Positions 27,543 through 39,700 of a stretch of DNA of 64,000 nt are shown one piece after another. Each line of letters starts with the position of its first letter. The stretch's first letter is position 1. The notes under the pieces were generated by a model. The model saw only the letters and a program-made list of their open reading frames with translations. It made no database searches and had not been told where the DNA came from. The position numbers were made by a program, and so were the translations under genes. This stretch comes from Scolanthus callimorphus (taxonomy: Eukaryota; Cnidaria; Anthozoa; Actiniaria; Edwardsiidae). The stretch lies in the NCBI GenBank assembly GCA_033964015.1, contig CM066914.1:17811637-17875636 (forward strand), written 5' to 3'.

Positions 27543-30500
27543 ATGCATTGCAAACTTTATAATTACATGCTCACATCTTACATACGGAGGATTTTGCCTA
27601 TCATGTTTACTATGATTTATAGAGGAATCTTTCGCTTGACAGTGTCGCTGGTTAAAGTTCCACCAAGAAGAACGAAGAAAATGATTGGTTTGACGAAAAA
27701 CTCGGCACTTTCAACTTCGGCTAAAGTGATCATCTTAGAGGGAAATATTGGAGTAGGAAAGACTACATTGGCTTGTCAACTGGCAAGGAAGCTCGACTAC
27801 AAACTCTTTTTGGAACCGACGACAAAAAATCCATACCTAGCAAAGTTCTACTGCGACCCGAAAAAAATATGCATTGAAGATGCAGTTGTGGCTGTTTCGT
27901 CAAAGATTTAGGATGTATGTGAGGGCAACGACTCATCTACTTGAAACAGGTTGGTGATTAAGATTTGCATCGGGCCACTTGGTCATTTGGTTCAACTGTA
28001 GAAAAAAAAGGGGGGGGGGGGGGGGGAGATAGGGGGTGGTAGAAAATCAAGGTGTGGGGAAATAAGTAAGTAATATTTTTTTGAGAAAAAATTGAGAAAT
28101 AAATATAAATGAAAATCTTACCAATAAGTTATTGCTGAAGCAGCTAAGAAAATCATCATCTTTATCTTTGAAGGGGAATTCCCAAAACATATCAGGTTTC
28201 ACTATCATAATTTACAGATCTCATCTTCTATGAAAAGTTCATAATATGACAATAAGGGATTTCCCCCTTATTGCTCTTTGTAGATGTACCTACTTTTAGA
28301 AGGTTGCAACATGATAAATGAATTCACCTTTGCCACACAAGCGCCATCTTGAATTTTGCAGCCGATTCATTCAGCATGGAAACAAGGCCAAGCAGGGCGT
28401 ATGTTTTGCTCATGTTGGAAAGTGAACCCTGATGCTGGGATTTATGCTACAAAAGTTGACCAAGCTACACAAAAGTACTCCATTGTTTTCGAACCAAAAA
28501 GTTGATTGGCTCATTGCTTTTTTTCTGCTTTGCCGGGTCATTCTGGAAACAAAATGGTGGCGTGTGACAAAGCAAATTCTAATTGTGTTCTAAGTGGCAG
28601 TGCATCATGGGAGAAAGCATTATATCACAAAATCAAATACAATTTGTACCTCTCAAATAAGTCGGTCAAAGCTCTGACACATTTTTCTGTGTCTATAGGA
28701 AAAACCCTTCTTGTGACTTCTGTTGAAATACTTATACAAAGACATACATGTCCTGTCACCCATACAATTGTGTTCTGTCTCCTGCAGGGTAGCAAATTTG
28801 ACAAAAGAGTATGTTTTTCACCTTACAGGGCAAGGTGTGCTATTAGACAGATCAGTGTTTAGTGACTGTGTCTTTGCTGATGTAAATTATAAAGAGGGAA
28901 CCATCTCTGATGAAGGTAAGATGAAATGGAAACATCTGTAAGAAATAGGATATGGTCTCCATGCATTCTCCAAAATTTACCATATGTAGATCAGTATTTG
29001 GTACAAGCTCAGTAATAGCATATTTGTTATTGTTTTTTGTAGGCTTTGCTTACTATAATGAGCTCAAAAGCAAAGCACTGACGGTTGTCCCAGTTCCGCA
29101 TATCATGCTTTATGTTGATGCTCCACCAGAGGTCTGCTTTGAGAGAATCCACGGAAGGGGCAGGGTGAGGAAAAGTAGTTTTTACTTTTTTTGCTATATG
29201 TTGAATCAAGCCTCTGTCACTGGCTCCAAATTTGTACTAGTCCTGAACTATTTCTTAATAGTCCAGAAGTACAGTAGTTGACTATTGCTAAGATTGGGTG
29301 CTGCAAAGGGAAAGGACCAGGATTCGATCCCAGATCAAATCAGTGAGAGGTCATCTCAGTCGTGTAAAAAATGGTTGGACATACATATTCTCATTTGCAG
29401 CAAAATAAATAAATAAAATAATCAAACCTCTTGATTATCAGACATTATGATCAACCATATCACAATAAATTGTGGTTCTGTCATGTATTGATGACTGACC
29501 AAAGTGTCCAAAGATTGGCAACAATTTCCTGCTTTACTTTGATGTCACTAAGCACAGTGCTTAAAGTATGCATTTTCTTATCTGATTTCAGGATTATGAA
29601 AGTGGCATTCCCTTATCATATTTAAAGGGTTTAGATGCAGCATACCACACAATGCTTGTGGACATGAGGTATGTGGAATTTTTAAAAACCCATTTTTGCT
29701 AGAAAAGTTATAATAAAAAAACATTATTTTGGTAAATTTTTTCAGGAAGCGGGGTACACATGTACTAGAGTATGACTGGTCACACTTTGGTTATCAGTTT
29801 GAGGTTTGTACAAAATGTGTCCACTCTAAAAAAAACAGTTTGTTTTAAAAGTCAGTTCTTCTTGATTTAGTAGCAACGGTTTTTTTGATTTATCTATTTG
29901 TTTGTTTTCTCATAGATTTGTAAAGATATCAAGAATGCACCTTGTTTAGAATGGAGCCCAGATCTTCTAGAGCATTTTAAAAACATGTAAGTCTGATAAT
30001 ATCAGACTCTAATATTATTAGATAAGGGAATAGTGTGATTCCAGAAAGAAATCCCTATGGTGTTTTGGTAATGATGAATTTTGTTATTATCAAGATCTAC
30101 TAATGCTAACAAATATATGTATGGATCTGAATACCTCCCCCATGGGAGGGAATTGGATCATGGAAATTGTAGATGGGTGGGGGTCAAATCTTTTATTTCC
30201 CATACAATTACTGTATACCCGGAGATGTGGGGAGCCATATCTCAAACCGCTTTGGTGGGAGGGTATGGATAATTTCTGCAATCACACATACAGAAAGGAG
30301 ACCAGAAGTAGCCAATTAAAAAACAACATAACACTAGCAGTTGCAGGGACTACCAAAGGAACATTTTGATGGAAAAGTTTTGAGATTCCTCTCATAATCA
30401 AATCAAATGTTAAGCCAGTTATGAAGAATGTCTTTCTTGTTGCTACTTTGTAGTGCATCAGATGCTGATCTTCTAAATGATGCTATGACACTGAGCTATA

Positions 30501-32019
30501 GTATACCAGAGACAGAGTTCACCGATGAGGCTGATATAGAGGTAAGATATTTTATACTCAGTAAATAACTGTAGTATAGGTGGTATTTATAAAACGAGCT
30601 GGAGTGTTTTATTGGGTGATATAAACACGAGGTGAAGCCGATAAAACAAGACATGCACAAGTTTTATAAATCACTTCTGAAATTTATATTACAAGATGTG
30701 GAAATTTATAACTTGAATTAGTCAATACGAAATTAATTTTACGAGTAGGAAGGACTAGGCGCCATACATAGTGTATGCCGTCATGAAGTCAACTAAGGAA
30801 CTAGTCATCTAATTCGACAGAGTTTGACAATTTTCTCAAACAATTTTCTCAAACAAAATAAAATGTAGACATGAAAAAATTTCGACACCCACAGAGTATG
30901 GCTTGTGTGACGTAGACGCCAAGGATGCACAGATACAGAACCAAACATGTGCAGATACAGAATAAGCATCCCACATGGATTAGGGTTGTGGTTTTGGCGA
31001 CCAGTGTTCATGAAATCCTAAAAAATTTCACCAAATGCGTAGGGTCGGAAATAGAAGTGCATAACTAGCACTAGTTCCGACCCTGGGTTGGCAAGGGACC
31101 ACCCTTGTACACCCATATGCGCTTTGAAGTGTTGAAATAGACGCTTCATCCGGGGTACCGTGTCTATAACTACGATATAGACACTCATTAATTAAACATG
31201 TCTTTATCGTAGTTATAAAAATGGCACATGACCACATTGGTCACAGACCTTATGAATAATTCATGAATTTTAGAAGATATTTTAATTTTCGGCTATCTGA
31301 TGATTTGTGAGCATCGTCTTTCCAGAGGTGTATAATATTCAACAAAAAACCTTTTATACAGAAACTTACTTACGGCAAGCTTTGGTATTGAGCTCCTGTC
31401 TTGTTAAGTGTGGTTAAATGTAGCCTTGCTATTATTAGGAAGCCCATGGCAGGTGCTAAGATCCCAACCAGGGGCAGTGTTTTGGTGATCATGAATCTCA
31501 CCGTTAGTTAACCAGGCCGATTTCTATATATTGATCGCGAGTCTCGTCATTAGTTAAAGGCCAATTTGAAAACCCATATTATTTTTTACTGATCGCGAAT
31601 ACCGACGTTAGTTAACAGCCGATTTCAAAATAGGAAGTATATTATTGTTTTCTAACCTAAAAAATATATACTGATCAATCTAATGCTGATTTTGAAATCA
31701 CATAGGTATACTGAATTGATAATGAAATACGTTATTACAATAATTCCCCACCAGGGGCATTCACCATAATGTGCCAAAGAAAGGCCTTCACAAACAATGT
31801 TTTTCCTATCCATCCACTTTCATTATTCCTCCAATCTGAAAGTGAGGGTACCTTGGAAGGTGTCCTACTTTTCAGTAGACTGGAAAACTGTTATTTTGCA
31901 TGTTTCAGTGTGAAAGGTTACAGGAAGAAGAAAGAAGAGGTCATATTTTAGAAGCCGCAAAAAGAAATGCACAACAGAAACTTAAAATGCTACAGAACAC
32001 ATTAAAAATCGAAGACTGA
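27543..32019 (+). CDS. Deoxynucleoside kinase (TK2/dGK/NDUFA10 superfamily), frame broken by one base in exon 1
   Basis: Eight coding exons are seen: about 27543-27949, 28829-28915, 29043-29164, 29592-29668, 29746-29803, 29916-29986, 30454-30541 and 31909-32019. The N-terminus is Arg-rich and nearly acid-free (IYRGIFRLTVSLVKVPPRRT), like a mitochondrial presequence. Then come the Walker A loop ILEGNIGVGKTT, LFLEPTTKNPYLAKFY, LLETGQGVLLDRSVFSD (the ERS-type motif with Asp for Glu) and a lid-like RIHGRGRDYESGIPLSYL. The family phosphorylates deoxynucleosides with ATP, mostly in mitochondria. In the A7 run at 27861-27867 the frame has one base too many; removing one A would continue into YALKMQLWLFRQRFRMYV and stay open to the stop. 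All downstream phases agree. A sequencing or haplotype indel is likely. The exact start codon is uncertain. Confidence 0.88.
28007..28028. repeat. Homopolymer tract A8-G18
   Basis: A run of A passes straight into a long run of G in kinase intron 1. Length is likely to vary between reads or alleles. Confidence 0.9.
30033..30290. mobile_element. MITE, TGTGTGATTCCAGAAA family
   Basis: AGTGTGATTCCAGAAA on the left is the inverse of TTTCTGCAATCACACA on the right. GTCAAATCT and CCATATCTCAAACC blocks are shared with the copy at 60761-60950. Kinase intron 6. Confidence 0.8.
31162..31220. repeat. Hairpin with ATAACTACGATA stem
   Basis: CTATAACTACGATATAGACA is mirrored by GTCTTTATCGTAGTTATA. It is in kinase intron 7 next to a degenerate tandem array (31498-31640) of GTTAGTTAAC..GCCGATTT units. 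Confidence 0.6.
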
Positions 32020-33019
32020 GGTCAGTGTTACATAGTTTAAAGATTAGCTACATTATACTTTTTGTTTTGATTTAGTGAAAGTGTATTTGAAGCACTAAAA
32101 TTGCATTTCTGTTGCATAAAATTAGTATACATCAGGGTTCTCCTGGAAAGTCCTGGATTTTTATTGCATTCCTGTAAAGTTCTTGAAAATCCTGGAATTT
32201 TTAGAAAAGTCCTTGAAAAATGAAATGAATTTCATCATTCACAAAATCAAGAATGTAATCATTCTAAAAATTGTTTTCAAGCTGGAAACGTTATAGATAA
32301 TGGACTGACAAAGCTGAAATTATCCTGGAAAAACTCCTGGAAAACTTCTGAAACGGCTCCTTGAAATTTCTTGATTTTTTTCCAATTTCTGAGCATAAGA
32401 ACCCTGATACATCTGCTTCGAAACAAAAAAGAATGAACATTCTTTCCTCACAATACATTTTTAATATTTGTTATTCATCAGAAAAAACGATTGTAAAACA
32501 ATCCGATCGTATTAACAATCTTTTAGAAAACGGATTGTAAAACAATCATTTTATCAATTTGTTAATATTGGACATCTCTACTAGATCTGATACTGTTGAT
32601 CAAAGTCAAACAATGATAGGAACATTGTTGAATTTTTAATTGATTTTATTCCTAAATATTTAAGCAATTTGACAGGCACACTTTTGTTGCACAAGGACAG
32701 GACACATTACATTGTACCTGTGAATGGCAACATTTGAATCTTACTTTCCATTCATCTGTAAATCGATTTTATCTGACATTCACTTAACGTTCACAAAATT
32801 ATCTTTTGTGTCCATATTTGGGTCTTACAGTGGTTTAGCTTATTTATATTTCATATTATTGTAAATAGCACATTTCATCCTTTTACATATATATTGAAAT
32901 AAATACTTTCTAACACAAAATCAGTTTGCCTAATTTTGAAAATGATAGTAAAACCCTTCTTTTCTCTTTTGCAGCACAAATGAAATATTTATTTACTTGA
33001 ATAACCTTAGAGTGTAACA
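32020..33019. other. Tail-to-tail 3' ends of the kinase and GPCR genes
   Basis: An AATAAA at 32898-32903 (plus) can end the kinase transcript, and one at 32993-32988 (minus) the GPCR transcript. The two 3' ends therefore meet within about 100 bases. Apart from the MITE at 32133 there is no other feature. Confidence 0.6.
32133..32406. mobile_element. MITE with CAGGGTTCT/AGAACCCTG ends
   Basis: The termini CAGGGTTCTCCTGG and AAGAACCCTG are inverted, and ATACAT flanks both sides (32127-32132 and 32407-32412). The interior repeats TCCTGGAA and CTTGAAAA blocks. A right-end fragment recurs near 43905-43945. It lies in the kinase 3' untranslated region. Confidence 0.72.
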
Positions 33020-36000
33020 CTAGGTACTTCTTTTACGATGCCTCCTTCCTTTCTTTTGCCGTAGCTTTTCACTCTCCTTGTTATCCTTGCCATTTTCATA
33101 ACCCTTCTCCCCTGTGTTTGTGACTGGCTTTTCATGTGCTGTAATGTTATTCACAAGAGGTGATTGCTTGTACTTGTGTTGTCTAGTAGTGTTATCTATA
33201 GACACAAGATGAAGGGGTGGGAGGTGCAGAGGGTGACTGGAACACGGTATATCTGTTAGAAAGACACAACAGTAACAGTCAATCATAGACTTACCATAGG
33301 TATTCTCTATAAGTATTTTTACTTTCATAAAGAAGCTAAAAGAATGTTTGTTTTCAAGAAAACTGAATTTATTCAGGTTTATTCAGGTTTGTGCTTGACT
33401 GTAAATTTTGTATGGTTCACAATTTTTTGCAAGGGCACGGACGTCAATCCCAGGACTTAACAAATCTGGAGACTGCCTTGAAATGGCGACATTTCCTTAA
33501 ATTCTCCGAGAGAAATACAGTAAATGTGTGACAGGCGTCTTCAATTTTTTCCGGGAAACAAGGCGAAAAATCTTAGACTCCCGGCAAAAACAGGAGAGTT
33601 GACGTCCCTGTAAGGGGACCTCCTCTTTCAAGCCTTCTCGTCCTTCTGCCTTTATTTTTAATTTCTGTGAAATAAACTGAATTGAACAACAACAAGGAAT
33701 TATTTAGTGCTATGCTTCAGGCTTCAACACAGGAAGAATACAAAATTTAATGGCTGGAAATTGCGCCTGTAAGAGTCACATTTGCGACTAAACGTTTCTA
33801 ATTTGCGACAAAAATTTAAGCGATTTACGGAACCCACAGTCTGTAAAATTCCACCAAAAATTGAAACTATTGTCCAATGCGACCTCATGTTTTTCTTAAT
33901 TTCCAGCCTTTCTTGTATAAAGATGTTAAGCCATGGCCTTGCGCATCCCTAGTTCTGTTCAGCCGTTTTAACAAAAAGAGCACGTTTTGAGCACTCACCT
34001 ATGTGAGGGTCAGCTTGGAGGTCACGCCCATCTCTTTCAAGCCAACTATGCACTTTATCTGATCACGGAGAAAAAACATTCAGATTCACTGATAAAACGC
34101 TCTGAGAGCGCTACAAGTCAAACTTGTAGTGCTTGTATAATACCAAACAGTCGCAAAAACAACCTCTCTGCTAAGGACCCCTTGGTGGGGCGGGTATTAA
34201 ACTTAAATTTCAGGTCATAGAAGTATATCATTCACGTAAGGCACAATATGAGCAATAGGCTCGTTTAAACTCATAAAAATTCACTGCAATTTCAGGGTGG
34301 CTAGGAATCGCTTGAAATGTCCAGGGTTAGCTGAAACTGGGGTCCTGGGTGTACGGATATTTTTGGAAGTGACCAATGTGCATTGCCCGTTTTGAGCCAA
34401 CCTTATTGTTTCTAAGACACATTTAGGAAATTGGCGCGATTGTCGCGTTGTACCCCCAGGGGGGTACTCGGGTCAAAAAATGACGGAGCTCCAAGTTTCA
34501 TACCCAAAAAACTACCTGCTCCCAAATTTGATACCCAAAAAACTACCCAACTTTTTAAGCCTAAAAAGGCTATTTAATACCAGCATACACATGATACCCA
34601 TCCCATTATGTTTCCCCCAAATAGCTTCAGCTTAAAGCAGTATCTTTATGATCAACTAGCCTGTCAGCAGAGGTTTCAACCCTCCAAAAATACCTGGTAG
34701 AATTTTCAACCCCAAAAAATACAATTTCATACCCCCCAAAAATACGTCGATCCAAGTACCCCCTGGAGTTGTACCTTGCTGTGAAGCTGGCTCAAGCATG
34801 TCCCCATCCAGTGACGCTCTATCAGACGCAACAGTCGTCTGCTCAGCCTCCGTGTACAGCGTCACTTTATCAGCATCAGAATAGTCGCTTGATACCCGTG
34901 GCGGTAGACTGAAGGTGTTTTCTTTGACTAAGAGGAAGCCTGGCGAAGGTGGCTGGGATTCGAGATCATGATCACTGAAATACGAAGATGTCCAAGACAG
35001 ACTTCGGTTGAAGTCGCGCCTCGTTCGGAGGTTCATCGGTGAAGATTCGGAGCACTCGGTAGCAGTCGATCCTCTGCCGATGTCGCCATCGTGTATGGGA
35101 AACGTTAACGTGGGGTGGAGGTGCGTGGCACTCTCTCTAGAATAATCTCGTTTTACAATTGTAGGAATCGATCTATGTTTGTCTGGACGTTGCAGCTCTA
35201 CAGAGAAATAAAGGAAATGATCACAGTCATTTATTGGTTCCAGCATTAATCTAGATTTAATTTCCGAAAGTATCTGCGAGGAACTACGTTTCAGAATTTT
35301 TCCCGCCAAATTTGGCGCGCGCGTGATGACACAGGAAGCCCGCAATATTTACGAAGCCTGCATTACATTATTTTTCTGTAACGGAAAATAAAGCGAAACT
35401 TCAATAATAGGCATGCTTAGCGTGCTGTTACGGCCTTAAATACCACTGAGGGCGAAGAGGATAAGTAAGTTAGCGCGCGCTTTTAACATCGCAAATATCC
35501 GCCATGCGTTCAGATGCATGCGAAATTTGACTGGAAACTCCGACTACTGAGCTTCACCTAACAGGTCTAACATTTGGGCGTTAATTTCATTTGACAATTT
35601 CTGTCCGTAGATAAGTTATGGTAACAATAACCCTGAAGGCATTTTTTACTGAGAAAAAGAGAGTTTCTATGAGCAGGCAGCTTATGCCATGCACCCACAA
35701 GCAGGGGCAACACAAGCTAATCTGTTCCAGTGTAGCAAAAGTGGGAGGGTCGTGCGGCGCCTCGCAAGATCTAACCCTATTGGGTTTATGCACCTGACTT
35801 GAAAACAATGGAAACACAAGAATACAACGAGAAAACAATAGATCATCAATGAGGTACATCAACCCAATAGCGTTAGAACTTACGAGCAAGCTGCTACACT
35901 GCTGGAATGATATCTTTTGTACCCCCCGGTCAGTGTCACATTCAACTGATATGATAAAGCATACCACAGGGTTCCCATACCTTCGTGCACAGCTTTTGCT

Positions 36001-39000
36001 TTCCTGACTTTCGCTCTAAAGCGTGTGGTCGCCAGTGCAGTGACGCTCAGCTCTCGTAGGGTCAGTTGCTTCCGATCAAATTCAGATACTTCTCGATAAT
36101 CTGCATCTGAGAGATTACGAAATTTGATATAAATTACTCGCGGCAAGTCTAGCACTGTTACTGCGATTTTCATAATTCTGCGAACTCTACACCGACCAAC
36201 CAACCGCGGTTTGGCTTCGTCGATCAAACGAGTGAACAACTCTGTGATTTCTAAACAAAAATGGCTAGTTTTAAAAGTGTCGAAAAGTCGATTGAACAGT
36301 CGCAAATTATTTCGGCACTCTTTCGAACGAACAGGATCTACTGTAGCTCCGTCAGGTTTATTTTGGATTCCTTAACGGGACTTACCGAAATCAAACTCAC
36401 TACTGAAGGCTTCACAAATCACCCTGGGATGGCGTAGAATGAACCAATAGGCGCGTCGATAGTGCTTACGTATAAAGGCATGGAGTAGAGGGTTGAGGAG
36501 CAAGCTCACCACGCCCATATGGATTTGGTAATTAGCTAGAACGTCCGCCTCCAGGGCTGTGTTGCCTAGGTGATGCAGAGCTATCACGAGCTGAGGAGAT
36601 AAGAGTCAAAAGAGCTTTAGAGAAGCATGGCCGTGTGATTCGCTTTTTGAAAAACGTATACCTGGTATACGTATCTCTGGCTAAATACCAAAATGTGCTT
36701 GCTAATCGTCTTTTCAAACTAAGCCTTCGAATTCTATGCTCTATACAAGTAATTCATTCTCGTACTCTGAGCTCCCCGGCTCGTCAACTCGCAGAGGAGG
36801 CTCTGGTGACAGCTACTGACGCATGTGCGAGATTTGATACAGAGCCGCTGAGAAAAACAATCTTTCTGCGCATGCTCCAACGTTCAAAATCAGCAGAGCC
36901 ACCCCCGCGAGGTTGAGTACGAAAAATGTTACCAGTCTCACTCGCCACTCGGGGTCAGAAGAGCGTCGAGGTCCTGGGTACGAGAGTGGAGTGGCGCCAA
37001 TTTCGACAAGAGAACATGAATCAAAAACACACTCACAATTGTACATTTCATTCCCAATTATTGATCTTGGAGTCGTTTGATAACCTATACAAATAAGTAT
37101 TTCCTGTAAAGCGTACTCCAAAGCAAAGGTAATAAAAATACTGATGGTGTTTGTGATTCCTCTTGTCCATTGCGGCACTTTAAAGACGATTGACTGACGA
37201 TCTAGACACCAAAACAACCTTGTCTCACGGGGAGCTCACACCACGCCCGACAAACGGCGCATTGTTTGACATCATGTTTATTTTAATTTATTGATAAACA
37301 AACTTCTAATGGGGCGTCGTTGTCTACAGTAAAAGCTAATTAATTCATAGCGCGGGGGATCAGAGAGACTCGGTGGTGATTTGGGCGAAACAATAGCCCC
37401 TCTTGGCTATTTCCGCTAGACTTCCGAGTACATATTTGTTCATTTCACTGATAACTTGGGGTCTCGCGATCTGAAATAGCTCGCCTGTTAAATATTTTAC
37501 TTTCGGCCTTTTTGTGATCTTTACATAAAAAAGAAAATATAAAGATCAATTATTGTAGGCAGGGAATTTGCCGTGCTTCCTGTTATTTTTAGTTTTTCGC
37601 TTCCAACTATTTTTAGCGTTTGTTCTGGTTTCCATATATTAGCGTTTGTTCTGGTTTCCATATATTTGAATTTTAGAATGCATTTTAAGGCCTTTTAAAG
37701 CGTTTTTATGTGAGTCAACATGGACCTGCTAAAACCATCAGTTATCCGACGACATTTTCTAAGAGGCCCCGCCCATTCCTATTAGCAATTGACATACTGA
37801 ACAACACTGTTGACCTTCTAATTTTATTTCTCCGTTAAAAAAGCCCTTTGGTAACAGGCTTATTAATGGCTAGAGATTGATAATTTATTGGAGTAATTCA
37901 GGTGAAGGGCAGCTCCTAATGCTTAGCGGTGTGTCCCTGATCATGGTGGCAGCTAGATAGCAAGAGAAAACACCTCTTGACCAATCAGCGTGCGGAAATT
38001 CATAAGTACGATTGCAGTATTTTTGCGCTCCATTGCCAATCTGCGCACAACCACCTTAATTATAATTTTCTGCGCAGCCAAGCAGATGAATTAAAATGAC
38101 ATCCGGCTCTCTTTCATCAATATGATATTTCTAAAATGGTGCTTTGTATAGAGCTTAGATGTCAATTAAATTCGGAGTGAAATAACGTGATACAAAGCTT
38201 TTGTGTTCTTTGTAAAAGCTGTGTTCGTATGCCATGAAGGGAATCCGTTATTCCTATCACGTTTAAGGTGCAATTAACGTCTCGTTTTTATAAAGATATC
38301 TCTTTTATTTTGAAATTAGTTCCTATTGGCGCCGATTGCTATCTCTGTTTTAGTCCTCCAAGCAAATATTGCCTTTTGCGAAGAACAGTCAAGGCTCAAA
38401 TTTAAATTTCCTGGCAAATGGCGTTGTAATTTCCTAAAAAACAAAACGGATAAAAGTTTTACAGAGCATGGTGCGAGCAAACGACAACTGACTTTAAAAA
38501 TAGTTGAGTTTATTACTCGAAATCGCCCCTTTGCCTTGAAACACCGTCAATTCCGCTTAAAAAGAACTCGTTTAATTTGATAGCTAGTGTTACCGAAAGA
38601 ACTTTTCGCAAGACTCTTCAAGACGATTTCGGATCTCAAATTTTACCGCAAACTGACAAAGGTATTGGCCCTTGTGGTTATAAATGAGTTTTAGAAATCT
38701 GCGCAGAAAGAAAATGAGATTTTCTTTTTGCCGCCAAATTACATAGCATATTTCATTTTTTCTGTGGATATTTGAAAATAAGTAGGTTTGCGCAACTTCA
38801 AGAGTAACTTGGCGCCCACAGTGGATCATTGCATATTTACGAACTCACCTGAACTGGTAGAAAACAGAGAGGAAAATAGCACGAGACTATCACCATAAGT
38901 TTCGCATATTTCATATCACTTCTTCGCTGGATACTGTTTCGTGATAGTCGCAGTTTGTATGTGGCCGCGTGAGGTTTGTTCACGACGGGTACAACATTTT

Positions 39001-39700
39001 TTCCACGTTGAAACCTTCTCTTCATAAAATATACTACCACCCCAATGTTGCAAAATAAAACCAAGGCAACCATTAAGGTTGTGTCTACAGCGCAAAGTAT
39101 CACGTAGATTCGTGCTGCAGTTGGCGCTTTGCGGGCGGCCAGCCAATGATACAGACATAGCGACCATTCGTTAAAAATACAAGTCTTGAAGTCTTTCGAG
39201 TGGAGACCAGTAGAGGGGATCAGCGCTAGACATACACTGTATAATCCTGAAAAACCTATAGCCAAAAGGGTAGGCCGAATTAGAATGTTTGATCTGTAGA
39301 AAAATGGCTTGGAGATGGCAAGGAATCTGTCTATGGCTACTAGAGAGGCTAGTAACATGGAGAACTTGAATAAAAACGTGGATAAGAAGGCGGACATGAA
39401 GCAAGTGGCTTTCCCGCCAGGCCAAGTCTCTGCCAGACCGTGCACAACAAGTAACGGTAGAACTAACAATGGGATTAATAAATCTATAGCTGCCAGAGCT
39501 GCTAGAAGAAGATCTGTGGGTTTTCTTCGTTTCTTTTTCCTGACTACACACAAAGTGAGAATATTCCCCATGATAATCAGCAAGGAAGCCACTGCAAAAT
39601 ATACTGCAGATGTTCTCCTCCCGACTGAAGGCAAGATAGACAAACTCTCATTCCCATCGATGGCTTGACAAGTAGCATCCATCTTCAATTCACAATTCAC
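33020..39700 (-). CDS. Rhodopsin-class GPCR with a cytoplasmic tail of about 300 residues
   Basis: Five exons are seen on the minus strand: 38849-39700, 36386-36590, 35981-36250, 34775-35197 and 33020-33252, phases consistent, giving 660 residues. Exon 1 encodes TM1 (IIMGNILTLCVV), TM2 (LAALAAIDLLIPLLVLP), TM3 with a DRF in place of DRY (ASLVAIDRFLAISKPFF), TM4, the second-loop Cys (KTCIFNEW), TM5 and most of TM6 (CYFPLCFLPVQ). Exon 2 supplies TM7 with NPLLHAF in place of NPxxY and helix 8 (RKHYRRAYWF). A sequon NES is near residue 18. Exons 3-5 encode a Ser/Thr- and Arg-rich tail ending in basic KKGRRHRKRST. The ligand is unknown; the DRFLAISKPFF block is vaguely prostanoid-receptor-like, but I would not name it. 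An alternative start Met lies six codons in. The long tail suggests arrestin or scaffold binding. Confidence 0.85.
33437..33609. mobile_element. MITE with GGACGTCAA ends
   Basis: ACGGACGTCAATCCCAGG and GGAGAGTTGACGTCCCTG are imperfect inverses around an A/T-rich core. GPCR intron 4. Confidence 0.55.
33752..33908. mobile_element. MITE with GGCTGGAAATT ends
   Basis: GGCTGGAAATTGCG and CTTAATTTCCAGCC are inverted, and the interior repeats TTTGCGAC. GPCR intron 4. Confidence 0.6.
34449..34774. mobile_element. Element with GTACCCCCAGGGGGGTAC ends abutting a GPCR exon
   Basis: Left TTGTACCCCCAGGGGGGTAC and right GTACCCCCTGGAGTTGTAC are inverse-like. Inside are repeated AAAAAACTACC and AAAATAC blocks. 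Its right end supplies the GT of the splice donor of GPCR exon 4 (34775). Confidence 0.65.
36750..36905. repeat. CTCCCCGGCTCGTCA repeat, isolated copy
   Basis: GAGCTCCCCGGCTCGTCAAC, then GAGGAGGCTCTGGTGACAGC and TGCGCATGCTCCAACGTTCA, in the same order as in the array at 51880-53470. It is in the GPCR intron 1; the minus-strand frame through here is not a gene. Confidence 0.75.
37612..37672. repeat. Two-copy tandem of 26 bases
   Basis: AGCGTTTGTTCTGGTTTCCA followed by TATATT is present twice in a row in GPCR intron 1. Confidence 0.85.

Noticed and set aside
27531..27911. Kinase fragment as a short complete protein or pseudogene
   Set aside because: All downstream exons have intact splice sites and frame, so the break in one homopolymer does not look like pseudogene decay.
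36813..37217. 134-codon minus-strand frame with hydrophobic stretches, possibly a TM exon of the GPCR
   Set aside because: TM6 and TM7 join directly from 38849 to 36590 in phase, leaving no room for it, and its second half is the CTCCCCGGCTCGTCA repeat.
39309..39668. Plus-strand frame of 119 codons
   Set aside because: Antisense shadow of GPCR exon 1.
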